Part shown: positions 35,008 through 44,609 of the stretch, piece after piece
Position numbering within the stretch: position 1 is the first letter of the stretch
Layout: each line of letters begins with the position of its first letter
Assembly: GCA_028281495.1 (NCBI GenBank)
Contig: JANQJU010000023.1
Location: 1-64,000 of the forward strand
Direction of reading: 5' to 3'
DNA from: SAR324 cluster bacterium
GTDB lineage: Bacteria; SAR324; NAC60-12
DNA length: 64,000 nt
The notes under the pieces: generated by a model
Told to the model about the DNA's origin: nothing
The model's input: the letters and a program-made list of their open reading frames with translations, nothing else
Databases searched by the model: none
Made by a program: the position numbers and the translations under genes

Positions 35008-37605
35008 ATGCAGCCGGCACACACGGACTCTGACGGATTGCTACGCTACTTGCAGTCCTCTCCCATTTTGTTTCAGCTCCCCGAAGTATTGCTTTTGCGT
35101 CTCGTTCCATTGTGCCAAGTGGAACAGTTCAACGCCGATCAAAGGATCATTACTGCTGGATTGACAAACACCAAGCTGTTTGTATTGCTCAAAGGCCGGG
35201 TGCAGGCAGAAGCCCACGGCGGGATCTTGTATGAGATACAGCAAAAAGGAGATCTGTTTGGTGAAATGAGCGTTTTGACAGCAGCTCCCAGCGAAATCTC
35301 CATCAAAGCCGACTCCGAAGTAGACGCATTGAGCATCGATCTCAGTTCGCTTGCCGACATGGAACCTATTGAAGGGGTGTTGCCGGAAGCCTATCTCTAC
35401 CGCGCTTTGGCACAAGTGTTTGCGGAACAATTGTTTTTACTCAAGCAGCAAACCCACCGCTTTGAAACCACCAATTGGCAATTGTTGGAAGCCCAAGAAG
35501 CCTTGCGTTACCGAGTGGGGTTGGAACAATTGATTGCCAAAATTTCGACCAAATTTGTGAATGTCGCTCCTGAACTCGTGGAAGCGGAGTTCTCTCATGC
35601 CCTCCAAGATATCGGCAATACCTTGGACATTCAGCGATGTTATCTGGTGTTGTTCGAACAGGAAAATGCCTCCGGTTTACAAACCTACGAATGGCATGCT
35701 GAGGCTATTGGGTCGCAGCTTTATAAAATCCAACAGCTGATCAACACGCATTTCGATTGGTTGCGTCCTGAACTGGAACAAGGCCAAGGTATTTTCATTC
35801 CGATTGTAGACACCACACAAACCACCGAGTTTGAATCCATCAACGTGGCTTTGAACCACCTCAACAATATCGTTTGTGTGCCCATGTTTTACGAAGCCAT
35901 CCTCGTTGGTTTTTTAGGCTTAGAAGCGAACATGGATGTGGTGGAATGGACCATGGAAGACCTCACCATGTTCCGTATGTTGGGAGAAGTGTTTATCAAC
36001 GCATTGTCTCGAAAAAAGGTGGAAGAATCCCTCCGTTTTGCCAAGGAAGAAGCAGAATTGGCCAATCGCACCAAATCCGAATTCATTGCCAATCTTTCTC
36101 ATGAAATGCGGACTCCTCTCAATGGCATCATTGGGTTCAGTGAATTGGCCATGAAAAACCAAGACACCACGAAGCTACAACAATATAGCCAAAAGGTGCT
36201 GCAAGAGTCACAAACGTTGCTCGAAATGCTCAACGACTTATTGGATCATGCCAAAATCGTGGCTAAAAAGATGGAACTGGAGCCGCGTCCTTTTTTGATC
36301 CGTACCCTGATGGAGCAATTGGCGGACATGATGGAATTGCAGTGCAAACGGAAAGGTTTGGAATACCATCAAACGGTTGCGGATGTGATTCCAGATGGGG
36401 TGATTGGAGATCGCCTGCGATTGCGTCAAATTCTCCTCAATCTGGTGGGCAACGCGATCAAATTTACCGATACCGGAGCTATCACGGTCAATGTGGATTT
36501 GGATACATCGAAAGCGGATCGAGTCCAACTCCAATTTGCGGTACAAGATACTGGGATTGGCCTTTCTGTTGAACAAAAAGCCAAAATTTTTGAAAGCTAT
36601 ACGCAAGCGGATGGTTCGATCACTCGGCGTTACGGAGGTACAGGATTGGGAACCACCATCGCGAAATCGCTGGTAGAGCTGATGGAAGGCCGCATCCGCG
36701 TGGCGAGTGAGTTGGGAAAAGGCACCAGCTTTCACTTCAATGTGTGGTTGACCGTATTGCAAGACTTGGAAGTCTTATCTCAACTTCAAAAAGAAGCGGC
36801 GTCTCACCGGTTTTTTCAGGGGTCTTTGGGATGGAATGCTAAAATATTGGTTGTAGAAGATTATGAAACCAACCAGATTATGATCAACGAGCATTTGGTC
36901 TCTTTGGGATGTACCGTTTGCTTAGCAGATCACGGAGAAGATGCGTTAGGAAAATTCCCTTTATGTGCGTGGGATTTGATTCTCATGGATGTGCAAATGC
37001 CCATCATGGACGGTTTGACAGCCTCCCAAAAAATCAGGATACTGGAAATGAATTCTGGAAACCATGTACCGATTATCGCGCTCACCGCAGATGCCTCCAA
37101 CAAGGCTCGTAACGACTGCATGGAAGCAGGGATGGACGGCTTCTTAGAAAAGCCAATCCGACGTGCTACGTTGATACCCATGTTGCAAAAATGGCTTCCT
37201 TCTCACCTTTGTTCAGAAACACCAGCGCCTGCAGAAGCAAAGCTAGGGGAAACGTCTTCTCCTGGAGATCAAGAGATGCCTATCGATTTTTCGGAAGCTG
37301 TGGAAATTTTTGCTGGCAATGAAGCTCGTGTGAAAAAGGTCGTAACCCGCTTTATTGGTAAAGTGGCTCAACAATTGAAAACAATGCAAGAGGCTTTGGA
37401 TTCAGGAGATGCCATTTGCCTCCGTAAAGAGGCGCATGCTATCAAAGGCGGCGCTCTCAATTTAGCAGCACAACCCCTGGCTGAGGCAGCGGCCCAATTG
37501 GAAGAATGTGGGGAACAAGGGGATCTTACAAACGCTGCAGAGTTTTTGCAGCAGCTTTCTGTAGAAAGCCAGCGGCTGGATACATTTCTTAAGACTTTAG
37601 AATAA
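35008..37605 (+). CDS. Hybrid histidine kinase: cNMP-GAF-HisKA-HATPase-REC-Hpt
   Basis: ATG 35008 follows GAGAGGAG; the longer in-frame start at 34933 is hydrophobic but has no ribosome-binding site. The 865-residue protein has no membrane segment, so it is cytoplasmic. Domains: cyclic-nucleotide-binding type (15-135, GDLFGEMSVLTAAPSEIS); GAF (about 175-345); HisKA with His365 in FIANLSHEMRTPLNGI; HATPase (NLVGNAIKFTDTGAI, QDTGIGL, YGGTGLGTTIAKSL); receiver with Asp661 in LILMDVQMP; and Hpt with His810 in EAHAIKGGALNLAA. It can therefore run a full His-Asp-His relay, whose natural outlet is the receiver protein encoded 16 bp downstream. The input could be a cyclic nucleotide, but the phosphate-binding cassette arginine is not clearly kept (TAAPSE). 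Confidence 0.92.
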   Translation: MQPAHTDSDGLLRYLQSSPILFQLPEVLLLRLVPLCQVEQFNADQRIITAGLTNTKLFVLLKGRVQAEAHGGILYEIQQKGDLFGEMSVLTAAPSEISIKADSEVDALSIDLSSLADMEPIEGVLPEAYLYRALAQVFAEQLFLLKQQTHRFETTNWQLLEAQEALRYRVGLEQLIAKISTKFVNVAPELVEAEFSHALQDIGNTLDIQRCYLVLFEQENASGLQTYEWHAEAIGSQLYKIQQLINTHFDWLRPELEQGQGIFIPIVDTTQTTEFESINVALNHLNNIVCVPMFYEAILVGFLGLEANMDVVEWTMEDLTMFRMLGEVFINALSRKKVEESLRFAKEEAELANRTKSEFIANLSHEMRTPLNGIIGFSELAMKNQDTTKLQQYSQKVLQESQTLLEMLNDLLDHAKIVAKKMELEPRPFLIRTLMEQLADMMELQCKRKGLEYHQTVADVIPDGVIGDRLRLRQILLNLVGNAIKFTDTGAITVNVDLDTSKADRVQLQFAVQDTGIGLSVEQKAKIFESYTQADGSITRRYGGTGLGTTIAKSLVELMEGRIRVASELGKGTSFHFNVWLTVLQDLEVLSQLQKEAASHRFFQGSLGWNAKILVVEDYETNQIMINEHLVSLGCTVCLADHGEDALGKFPLCAWDLILMDVQMPIMDGLTASQKIRILEMNSGNHVPIIALTADASNKARNDCMEAGMDGFLEKPIRRATLIPMLQKWLPSHLCSETPAPAEAKLGETSSPGDQEMPIDFSEAVEIFAGNEARVKKVVTRFIGKVAQQLKTMQEALDSGDAICLRKEAHAIKGGALNLAAQPLAEAAAQLEECGEQGDLTNAAEFLQQLSVESQRLDTFLKTLE

Positions 37606-37621
37606 ATAGGGAGAGGGAGCC

Positions 37622-38023
37622 ATGTTTCGCAAAATCATGATTGTGGATGACGATTTTGTCACCTGCGAGTTGCTGGAAGAATTGTTAACGCCGTATGGGA
37701 GTTGTCAAATCGTGGAAAATGGATTTGAAGCCCTGCGAGCGTTTCACTATGCCCACGCAAAAAACCAGCCGTTTGATCTCATCACTTTAGATATCAGCAT
37801 GCCCGATGTGGATGGCAACACCGTGCTCGAAGCCATTCGAGAATGGGAGCTTGCGATGGAGTTTCAGCGGGATGAGCGGGAAGTCAAGATCATCATGGTC
37901 ACCGCAAAAACCAGCATGAAAGACCGACTCCAATCGCTACGCAAAGGATGCGAAGTGTATATTGCCAAACCGATTCGTAAAGAGTTGATTGAAGATGCTC
38001 TGGCTGAATTGAACATCACATAA
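37622..38023 (+). CDS. Stand-alone CheY-like response regulator
   Basis: The 133-residue protein is a single receiver domain. It has the acidic pair IVDDD, the phosphorylation site Asp in DLITLDISMPDVDG, Thr in MVTAKTSM and Lys in YIAKPIRKE. There is no output domain. It starts 16 bp after the hybrid kinase, behind GGGAGAGGG, so it is the likely phosphate acceptor from the kinase Hpt domain. Its target must be another protein, perhaps the GAF protein encoded next. Confidence 0.92.
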   Translation: MFRKIMIVDDDFVTCELLEELLTPYGSCQIVENGFEALRAFHYAHAKNQPFDLITLDISMPDVDGNTVLEAIREWELAMEFQRDEREVKIIMVTAKTSMKDRLQSLRKGCEVYIAKPIRKELIEDALAELNIT

Positions 38024-38065
38024 TACCAAAACTTGAAACGATTGATTAAAGAGGGGGACTCTATC

Positions 38066-39136
38066 ATGACCAAAAAAAATATCTATTTTGCCAACCTACT
38101 CCGATCTGGCAAATACAATTTCACCTCAGAAGACAATTGGCTCATGACGCAACTGCTGGCTGTCAGTCAAGAAGCTTCTGTGCATTTGGTGGTTTCCAGT
38201 TTTTCAGAAAAATTATTAGAACTGTTTCATCGCCATAGTTTCTATAGCAAATTGGATCGGGTGTGTTTGGCCAAGTTGCTCGCACCAGTTCATGAATTGA
38301 TGGTGCTCTCTTCTCAAAATAGTGATCGGGTTAAAAAAAATCTGATACCACTCGGCTATCGATGTTTCGTAGGATCAAACGGTACCTTATTTAATATCAA
38401 ACCCAATATGATTCGAATTTATAGCGATGCGGCTCAAGTGATGAAAAGTTACCAAGAGGAAGGGCGCCCCCCTCAACGGTCGATCCGATATGTGTATGAA
38501 ATGGGAATTCGTAGCGGATTGTGTTTGCCGATCTTTGTGAAAGATCGCGTGGGTGGGTTTGTTTTTCTAAATTCGATCATCGAAGGATTATTCGATGATT
38601 TACGTGACGAAGATTACGCCATCCTGTCGCTCATACAGGTTTTGGCCAGCCACATGATCATGATCTATGAACATGCCACCTACAATCTGCTGCACGACTA
38701 CAAGGAGCAACTTCCGCAATCCGAAGCCATGCCATTTGAAAAGACCGTGTTTGCCGATCAATTACAAACCTTCTTTGAAAAGGTAGAGCGGCCTTGTCAG
38801 TTTTTGATCCAGATGCATAAAGTGACGCCCTTTTTGTACTCTCCTGCGCGGCTGGTGTATTTGATGGCGGTATCCGTTCTACTGCTTGAAATTGAACGTC
38901 CCCAATTGGTGATCCATGTGATGCGGCAAGGAGAGGATGTGCGATGCCAAATTGAGCATGGGTTGACCGTGGAGGGTACAAGTAAACGGATTGCACTCGA
39001 GTCCATTTATCGTACCATTGTCTTGGAGGCGAGCATGCTAGGGATCCTTTTTGAAATGGATAATTACCATGTCACCTATTCCTTCCCCCACGACCACGTT
39101 TATCAACCGGATGCTTCTGTTTTATACAGCGTTTGA
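38066..39136 (+). CDS. GAF-domain protein with possible degenerate ATPase-like tail
   Basis: ATG 38066 follows GAGGGGG and is preferred to the upstream TTG-type start at 38033. The 356-residue protein has a central GAF-like stretch: IRSGLCLPIFVKDRVGGFVF, then LNSIIEGLFDDLRDEDYAIL. After a helical linker, its C-terminal third (LVYLMAVSVLLLEIERPQLV, VRCQIEHGL and HVTYSFPHD) has the strand and helix order of a GHKL ATPase but lacks the N, G1 and G2 boxes. I infer a non-catalytic signal-binding protein working with the kinase and receiver genes before it. The next gene overlaps its stop (TGATG). Confidence 0.6.
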   Translation: MTKKNIYFANLLRSGKYNFTSEDNWLMTQLLAVSQEASVHLVVSSFSEKLLELFHRHSFYSKLDRVCLAKLLAPVHELMVLSSQNSDRVKKNLIPLGYRCFVGSNGTLFNIKPNMIRIYSDAAQVMKSYQEEGRPPQRSIRYVYEMGIRSGLCLPIFVKDRVGGFVFLNSIIEGLFDDLRDEDYAILSLIQVLASHMIMIYEHATYNLLHDYKEQLPQSEAMPFEKTVFADQLQTFFEKVERPCQFLIQMHKVTPFLYSPARLVYLMAVSVLLLEIERPQLVIHVMRQGEDVRCQIEHGLTVEGTSKRIALESIYRTIVLEASMLGILFEMDNYHVTYSFPHDHVYQPDASVLYSV

Positions 39137-40083
39137 TGAAGAAGCTTGTCTTCACCCTCATCCCCTTTCCTTTTCAAATTGCCTGCATTTTGCTCATCGG
39201 GTTTAGCCTTTTGGGCAATTGGGGGGAGTTCTATCACCTGTTTGAACTCTCGTCTCATTTCAAACCACAATATTTCTTGCTGTTGCTCGCGGTCACTTTG
39301 TGTTTGGCTCTGTTGCGCAAATGGATCTGGGTGGGCATCGGCTTATTCGGAATAGGCCTGAATGCTTTGTCATTGGGGCCTTACTATGCGCCTACCACGG
39401 CCATAGCAGGCAATTCGGATCCACTCAAACTACTATTAGCCAATGTGTATACTGGGAATCGCAATCAAGAATTGCTCTTGGATTTTGTGCAGCAAGAAAA
39501 ACCCGACATTGTTGTTTTACAAGAAGCCGGGGAAACATGGTTGGAAGCGTTCAGGACCCTGAGGCCCCGCTACCCTTATGTGGTGCCTGCTCCGCGAGAC
39601 GATCCCTTTGGCAACGTTCTGTTCAGCCGAATTCCGTTAAAGCGTTCTCAAGTGGTCCACTTGGGGCCTTTGGGCACTCCAAGCATTTTGATTGAATTCG
39701 TCTACCGCGAACAGGTCGTTTCCCTACTTTCCACGCATCCGTATCCGCCGGTGAGTGCCCGTGGTGCGGCATTCCGTAATAGCCAATTGGATGCGGTCAC
39801 CAAATTCTTCCAACCCTACCCGTCTCCACGCATTTTGATTGGCGATTTGAACATGACACCGTGGTCTCCTCACTTCACTCGATTACTCGATGCTTTGAAT
39901 TTAAAAGATGCTCGAATTGGGTTTGGAATCTTACCTTCTTGGCCCACCACTTTCTCTTCATCCTGGTTTCAGATTCCAATTGATCATTGTCTGGTGACCT
40001 CGGATTTTCAGGTCTTGGACACTCGAATTGGGCCACCTATCGGTTCCGACCATTTGCCGTTGTTGGTCACGCTTACCCTATAA
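39136..40083 (+). CDS. Membrane-anchored endonuclease/exonuclease/phosphatase (EEP) family protein
   Basis: The 315-residue protein has two or three N-terminal membrane helices (FTLIPFPFQIACILLIGFSL; FLLLLAVTLCLALL; WVGIGLFGIGL), then a soluble EEP domain. Motifs: LLLANVYTGN with the metal-site Asn, DIVVLQEAGETW with the catalytic Glu, LLSTHPYPP, ILIGDLNMTPWS with Asp and Asn, and the terminal IGSDHLPLLVTL with the Asp-His pair. Family members include DNases, phosphatases and phospholipases; the placement of the catalytic domain outside the membrane is likely but its substrate is unknown. ATG overlaps the stop of the GAF gene, so it belongs to the signalling operon. Confidence 0.88.
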   Translation: MKKLVFTLIPFPFQIACILLIGFSLLGNWGEFYHLFELSSHFKPQYFLLLLAVTLCLALLRKWIWVGIGLFGIGLNALSLGPYYAPTTAIAGNSDPLKLLLANVYTGNRNQELLLDFVQQEKPDIVVLQEAGETWLEAFRTLRPRYPYVVPAPRDDPFGNVLFSRIPLKRSQVVHLGPLGTPSILIEFVYREQVVSLLSTHPYPPVSARGAAFRNSQLDAVTKFFQPYPSPRILIGDLNMTPWSPHFTRLLDALNLKDARIGFGILPSWPTTFSSSWFQIPIDHCLVTSDFQVLDTRIGPPIGSDHLPLLVTLTL

Positions 40084-40232
40084 TCCTCCCCTTGGAAGAC
40101 TTGAACTTTCCGGTAGTCATTCCTATAAGTTTGTGTAATTGTTAGATTATTAGTAACTTGTAAAGAACTAGTTTGCCGATTCAACCAACGGTAAGAATCG
40201 ATTATACAAACGTTTTTTCATAGTGTGGAATT

Positions 40233-41972
40233 ATGCTGAGTTCCTTCTCATCTTTATTATGGCAAAGCCAGGAAACATGCGATGAAGAGAAGCATGTGAA
40301 GCAACTCTGCTCCGATTTAGGACTCTCACCGACTTTTGGGAAAATTTTAGTACGACGTGGGATGTGTGAAGTGGAAACTGTTTATCGGTATCTCCATCCT
40401 TCTTCTGACCAATGCCATGACCCCTATTTGATGCGCGGAATGGAGCAGGCCGTGGAACGGGTGTATTTAGCATTAAGGCGTCGAGAAAAAGTAGTCATCT
40501 ACGGCGATTATGATGTGGATGGCACGGCCGGAACGGTTATCTTGTATCGATATTTCAAACGAATTGGAATCCGTGTGCATTACTTCATTCCGGAACGTTT
40601 GAAAGATGGTTACGGGATGACCGAATCCACCTTATCGGAGCTGAGACGTAAAAAAACCAATGTGATCATCACGGTGGACAACGGTTCCACTGCGGTCGAA
40701 GAGTCAAAATTGCTCAAACGTATGGGGATTGATCTGATCATCACAGATCACCACCAACTGGGTACGGAAATGCCGGTTGCCACTGCCATGCTGAATCCTC
40801 AGCAGCCTTTGTGCAAATACCCGTTCAAAGGCCTCTGTGGGACCGGAGTCGCATTCAAGTTCTTGATGGCTTTTGATCGTCACTTGACCCAACAAGGGTA
40901 TTGGGAATATTCAGGGTACATCCGGCCCGACTTGCAACGAGATCTGGATCTGGTGGCCTTTGCTACGGTATCGGATCGTGTTCCGTTGGTGGATGAAAAT
41001 CGCGTGTACGTCCAGCGAGGTCTGGAATTGCTCAATCATTCTCCTCGCCCAGGACTACAAACGTTGATCCGTGAAAGTAACATTCGGTGTCCCATCACAC
41101 CCAATGTGATCAGTTTCAAATTAGCTCCCAAAATCAATGCCGTAGGGCGTCTTGCTGATCCTCGAACGGGTGCGCGTTTATTATTGGCGCGATCCCATAT
41201 GGAAGCACGTCCCTATGCTCAGAAATTGATTGAAGTCAATACCGAGCGGCAACAGATCGAGCGGCAAGTCCTGCTGGCAGCCAGTGAGCTGGCAGAGACC
41301 CAAGAAGATCAAGACGTGATCATTTTGGTCAACGAAAATTGGCATCCAGGGGTGGTGGGCAGTGTGGCGGCAAAGATCGCTGGACGTTTCCACAAAACAA
41401 CTGTGGCCTTGACCCATTCGGGCGACAGCTTGTTTGTCGGCTCGATTCGTGCCGTCGATAGTTTTGATGTGTGCTCGGCCTTGCAAGACTGTTCTGATTT
41501 TCTTGAAAAGTTTGGAGGTCATAAGGCAGCAGCAGGCTTGAGTCTGTTGAATGCCAATTTGAATGAGTTTTGTACAAAATTCCGTTCCTTTGTTGAGGGT
41601 AACCTGCAGCAATCGTCTTCTGAATCTTGCGAATCTTTGAATATTGATGCCTGGATTCAAGCTCAAGAATTGGAAACTGGATTGACTCAGGAGTTATTGC
41701 AGATGTCCCCCTTTGGGGTGCTCAACCCCGAGCCTGTGTTGGTGTTGCGCAACACCAAGCCCACCGACGCAATGGTTTTTGGCAATAACCATTTGAAGTT
41801 CTATGTCGATACCTCAGAATGCAATGTGGAAGTATTTGCTTGGGATCACTCGGATTGGTTTGCCAAGGTCAAAGGGCATGTAGACATTGCTATGATTCCT
41901 CAAACCCATATGGATTCCAATGGAGGAACCCGTCTTCAATTCCGAGCTGTTGATATCAAACCCACCTCCTGA
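40233..41972 (+). CDS. recJ: Single-stranded-DNA-specific exonuclease RecJ
   Basis: The 579-residue protein shows the DHH phosphoesterase motifs in order: VVIYGDYDVDGTAGTVIL, VIITVDNGSTA and LIITDHHQLG, then the DHHA1 motif EKFGGHKAAAGLSL and an OB-like C-terminal domain. RecJ degrades single-stranded DNA 5' to 3' in recombination and mismatch repair. The length matches the usual 560-580 residues. The ATG at 40233 lacks an obvious strong ribosome-binding site. It is followed after 22 bp by a CcsA-like gene. The 150 bp before it are AT-rich and probably hold its promoter. Confidence 0.95.
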   Translation: MLSSFSSLLWQSQETCDEEKHVKQLCSDLGLSPTFGKILVRRGMCEVETVYRYLHPSSDQCHDPYLMRGMEQAVERVYLALRRREKVVIYGDYDVDGTAGTVILYRYFKRIGIRVHYFIPERLKDGYGMTESTLSELRRKKTNVIITVDNGSTAVEESKLLKRMGIDLIITDHHQLGTEMPVATAMLNPQQPLCKYPFKGLCGTGVAFKFLMAFDRHLTQQGYWEYSGYIRPDLQRDLDLVAFATVSDRVPLVDENRVYVQRGLELLNHSPRPGLQTLIRESNIRCPITPNVISFKLAPKINAVGRLADPRTGARLLLARSHMEARPYAQKLIEVNTERQQIERQVLLAASELAETQEDQDVIILVNENWHPGVVGSVAAKIAGRFHKTTVALTHSGDSLFVGSIRAVDSFDVCSALQDCSDFLEKFGGHKAAAGLSLLNANLNEFCTKFRSFVEGNLQQSSSESCESLNIDAWIQAQELETGLTQELLQMSPFGVLNPEPVLVLRNTKPTDAMVFGNNHLKFYVDTSECNVEVFAWDHSDWFAKVKGHVDIAMIPQTHMDSNGGTRLQFRAVDIKPTS

Positions 41973-41994
41973 CTCTCCAATCTGAGTACCCGAC

Positions 41995-42822
41995 ATGTTT
42001 ATTGTGCAAGCCGGTGTCTGGATCAGTATCTTGATTTACCTAGTCGGCTGGAGTACCCGATTCTCCCTAATTCGTGAGCGGATGAGAATTGGGTCCACAT
42101 TTGGCCTTCGGGTGCTTCAACTGGGATGTGCATGCCATGGATTGATCCTGGTTTACGAACTCTACACAAGCAACTGGCCGCTCACGCTGGTCGCGGATTT
42201 ATTGAATATTATCGCTTGGCTCCCTCTCTTCATGTATCTTTTGCTCCGCCGTCATGCGGACAATCCCATCAGCGCTTCGGTCATTCCCCCCTTCACTATC
42301 GTACTGTTGATGCTTTCTTTCGTTCTGCTCGAACGCAATGCACCCACCTTTGAACTGATCCGTGAAGCCCCTTTGTTTTACCAAACCGTGTTAGTGACTC
42401 ATGTAGTATCTTTGATTGCGGGTTATGTGTTATTTGGGCTGTCGTGTGCCACAAGCATCTTGTTTTTGTACCAGGAACATCAAATCAAAACGAAGTTGGT
42501 GAAAATCTTAGACAACCGATTTCCCGCCTTGGGCACTTTGGATATCATCAGCTATCGGTCCATTATAATAGGATTTGTGTTCCTGACTGTAGGTTTGGTC
42601 TTGGGGGTTCTCCTCACGGAAAGTTTGCAAAGCACACGCAACGTCATGCGGTTGGGAGTTACCATTTTGATTTGGTTACTCTATGGAGTTTTTTTGATGG
42701 AACGCTGGTTTCAGGGCTATCAACGCCGTATTGCGGCGATTTGGTCGGTCGTGGGCTTTTTTCTGGTCTTAGCCTCGTTGATCATTGAGTTGGTCCACTT
42801 GAACGCCGTCGAACCGAGTTGA
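41995..42822 (+). CDS. CcsA/HemX-like cytochrome c assembly family membrane protein
   Basis: The 275-residue protein has about eight transmembrane helices. It carries family patterns such as FYQTVLVTHVVSLIAGYVLF, FGLSCATSILFLYQEHQIK, RFPALGTLDIISYRSIIIGF and GLVLGVLLTES. His residues in VTHVVS and in the first third may bind haem. Proteins of this type (CcsA, HemX, YpjD) take part in cytochrome c maturation or regulate haem synthesis; the tryptophan-rich WWD loop of true CcsA is not visible. It follows recJ by 22 bp and is followed by the PAP2 gene after nine bases. Confidence 0.8.
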   Translation: MFIVQAGVWISILIYLVGWSTRFSLIRERMRIGSTFGLRVLQLGCACHGLILVYELYTSNWPLTLVADLLNIIAWLPLFMYLLLRRHADNPISASVIPPFTIVLLMLSFVLLERNAPTFELIREAPLFYQTVLVTHVVSLIAGYVLFGLSCATSILFLYQEHQIKTKLVKILDNRFPALGTLDIISYRSIIIGFVFLTVGLVLGVLLTESLQSTRNVMRLGVTILIWLLYGVFLMERWFQGYQRRIAAIWSVVGFFLVLASLIIELVHLNAVEPS

Positions 42823-42831
42823 TTGCCGCCC

Positions 42832-43953
42832 ATGACGACCCTACGCCCTCTACTTCATAAACGCGGATTCCTCTGGCTTACCTTGATCGTTCTCAGCCTT
42901 ATTTCTGGGACGGCAATCTCGCTCCACTTCGACTTCGATCACGAATGGACGAGCCAATTTTATTCCAAAGAACAAGGGTGGTGGCTGGCAGAAGAAGCCC
43001 CTTGGTCGTGGCTTTACCGGTATGGAACCATTCCGGGATTGCTCCTGACCATCGGAGGAACGGTGTTTATATTTTTGACCTATATCAAACCACATCTTCA
43101 GTCGTGGCGTCACTATGTGTTGATATTGGTTCTGACCTCCATCTTAGGCCCCGGCGTGATCGTGAACGCGATCCTAAAAGATTACTGGGGTCGGACCCGC
43201 CCTCGGCAAACTCAAGACTTTGGAGGACGGTGGGAATACCGTGAAGTGATTTCTCCCGGGGTACCGGGCAAGGGCAAATCGTTTCCGTGTGGGCATTGTG
43301 CCATGGCCTATGTGTTCACAAGCTGCATTTTTTTGTATCGCAAATCACGGGTGCTGGCTTTGGTGGGAGCAGGGTTTGGGCTGGGCTATGGCCTGTTGAT
43401 GAGCCTGACTCGAATGCTTCAAGGTGCTCACTTTCCAACCGATGCCTTTTGGTCTTTAGGGGTCGTGTTGCTCGTGTCAACCACCCTCTACTATTTTGTG
43501 GTAAGACCGCCTGAAAGAGAACTCACTTTAAAAAAGAAATCCTTAACCAAACGTCAGGCCGTGGGGTTCGGATTCAGCTTTTTGGTCGGAATTGTAGTGA
43601 TGGTATTCTTTTTTGCCACCCGACGTCCGGTGTTCGAAGATTTTCGACACAATGTAAGTTTGCTTCAGGACACCCAAAGTGTGCATCTGAGAACCAACTT
43701 ACCGTGGGAAAACATCACGGTGCGCTATAGAGACCAGCCTGTGGGGCATATCCAAACCATTGTTCGCGGGTTTGGCTGGCCTCAAGTATCTCATGCCTTG
43801 CAAATCGAACGAATGCCCCAAGACGATGGGGTGTTTTATGTGAATTATCAACTGACTCCTCAAGGGTATTTTGCGGAGCGAAATATTGAAATGATTGTGT
43901 CTTTGCCCAAGCGCCTTGAGGGAAAGCTTGTACAACTGAAAAATGACTTATGA
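42832..43953 (+). CDS. PAP2-superfamily phosphatase (LpxE-like)
   Basis: ATG 42832 is preferred to a TTG at 42823. The 373-residue membrane protein has the three PAP2 motifs. They are KDYWGRTRPRQ (KxxxxxxRP), FPCGHCAMA (PSGH, with Cys in place of Ser) and RMLQGAHFPTD (SRxxxxxHxxxD). Around them are about six helices. After the last helix a soluble beta-rich domain of about 100 residues follows, which most PAP2 proteins lack. The layout recalls lipid A 1- or 4'-phosphatases and undecaprenyl-pyrophosphate phosphatases with the active site on the periplasmic face. It overlaps the GntR gene by four bases. Confidence 0.88.
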   Translation: MTTLRPLLHKRGFLWLTLIVLSLISGTAISLHFDFDHEWTSQFYSKEQGWWLAEEAPWSWLYRYGTIPGLLLTIGGTVFIFLTYIKPHLQSWRHYVLILVLTSILGPGVIVNAILKDYWGRTRPRQTQDFGGRWEYREVISPGVPGKGKSFPCGHCAMAYVFTSCIFLYRKSRVLALVGAGFGLGYGLLMSLTRMLQGAHFPTDAFWSLGVVLLVSTTLYYFVVRPPERELTLKKKSLTKRQAVGFGFSFLVGIVVMVFFFATRRPVFEDFRHNVSLLQDTQSVHLRTNLPWENITVRYRDQPVGHIQTIVRGFGWPQVSHALQIERMPQDDGVFYVNYQLTPQGYFAERNIEMIVSLPKRLEGKLVQLKNDL

Positions 43954-44609
43954 AAAAAACCAAATCCGACGAGTTATTAGAACTGCTTCAGGAAGACATT
44001 TTGTCTGGGAAATTGCCACCGGGCACCCGTCTCACTGAAGAGCACCTGGCCGCCCAGTTTGGAGTCTCTCGCACCCCTGTCCGGGAAGCCCTCAAGCAGT
44101 TGGCGGCGAACCGTTTTGCCGATATGGTGCCCCATAAAGGAGTGGTGGTGACGAATATCCCGCCGGAACTCATGCAAGAGATGTTTGAAGCCATGGCCGA
44201 ATTGGAAGCGGCTTGTGCTCGGCTGGCCGCGCTTAAAATGACTTCAGAGGAACGTGCCCATTTGAAGATACTCCATCAACGTTGCGATGCTGCTGCACAA
44301 GCAAGCGATATTCTACGTTATCACGAAGCTAATCTCGATTTTCACACGGCAATCTATCAAGGAAGTCGCAACGGCTTCTTGGCTGAGATGACCATCAATC
44401 TGCGCAATCGCCTCACTCCCTTCCGTAAACTCCAATTCCGGAATACCGGCCGAGTTTACGATTCCTACAAAGAACACGATTCCGTGGTCCAAGCCATCGT
44501 GCAAGCGGATGTCGACCAAGCCTACCATGCCATGCATGAACACATTCTCATTGTAGGAGATTCGTTTGTGCAATTCACATCAAGGCTTCAACCGGTTGCC
44601 TACGAATAG
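43950..44609 (+). CDS. GntR-family (FCD) transcriptional regulator
   Basis: The 219-residue protein has an N-terminal winged helix typical of GntR: GKLPPGTRLTEEHLAAQFGV, then SRTPVREALKQLAANRF. The C-terminal FCD domain keeps the metal-binding pattern ANLDFHTAIYQGS, NLRNRL and HDSVVQAIVQADVDQAYHAMHEHI. FCD regulators usually sense organic acids or amides and repress neighbouring catabolic genes. It overlaps the PAP2 stop but lies directly before the BMP transporter and biuret genes, and an ideal palindrome stands between, so it is probably their regulator. Confidence 0.92.
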   Translation: MKKTKSDELLELLQEDILSGKLPPGTRLTEEHLAAQFGVSRTPVREALKQLAANRFADMVPHKGVVVTNIPPELMQEMFEAMAELEAACARLAALKMTSEERAHLKILHQRCDAAAQASDILRYHEANLDFHTAIYQGSRNGFLAEMTINLRNRLTPFRKLQFRNTGRVYDSYKEHDSVVQAIVQADVDQAYHAMHEHILIVGDSFVQFTSRLQPVAYE

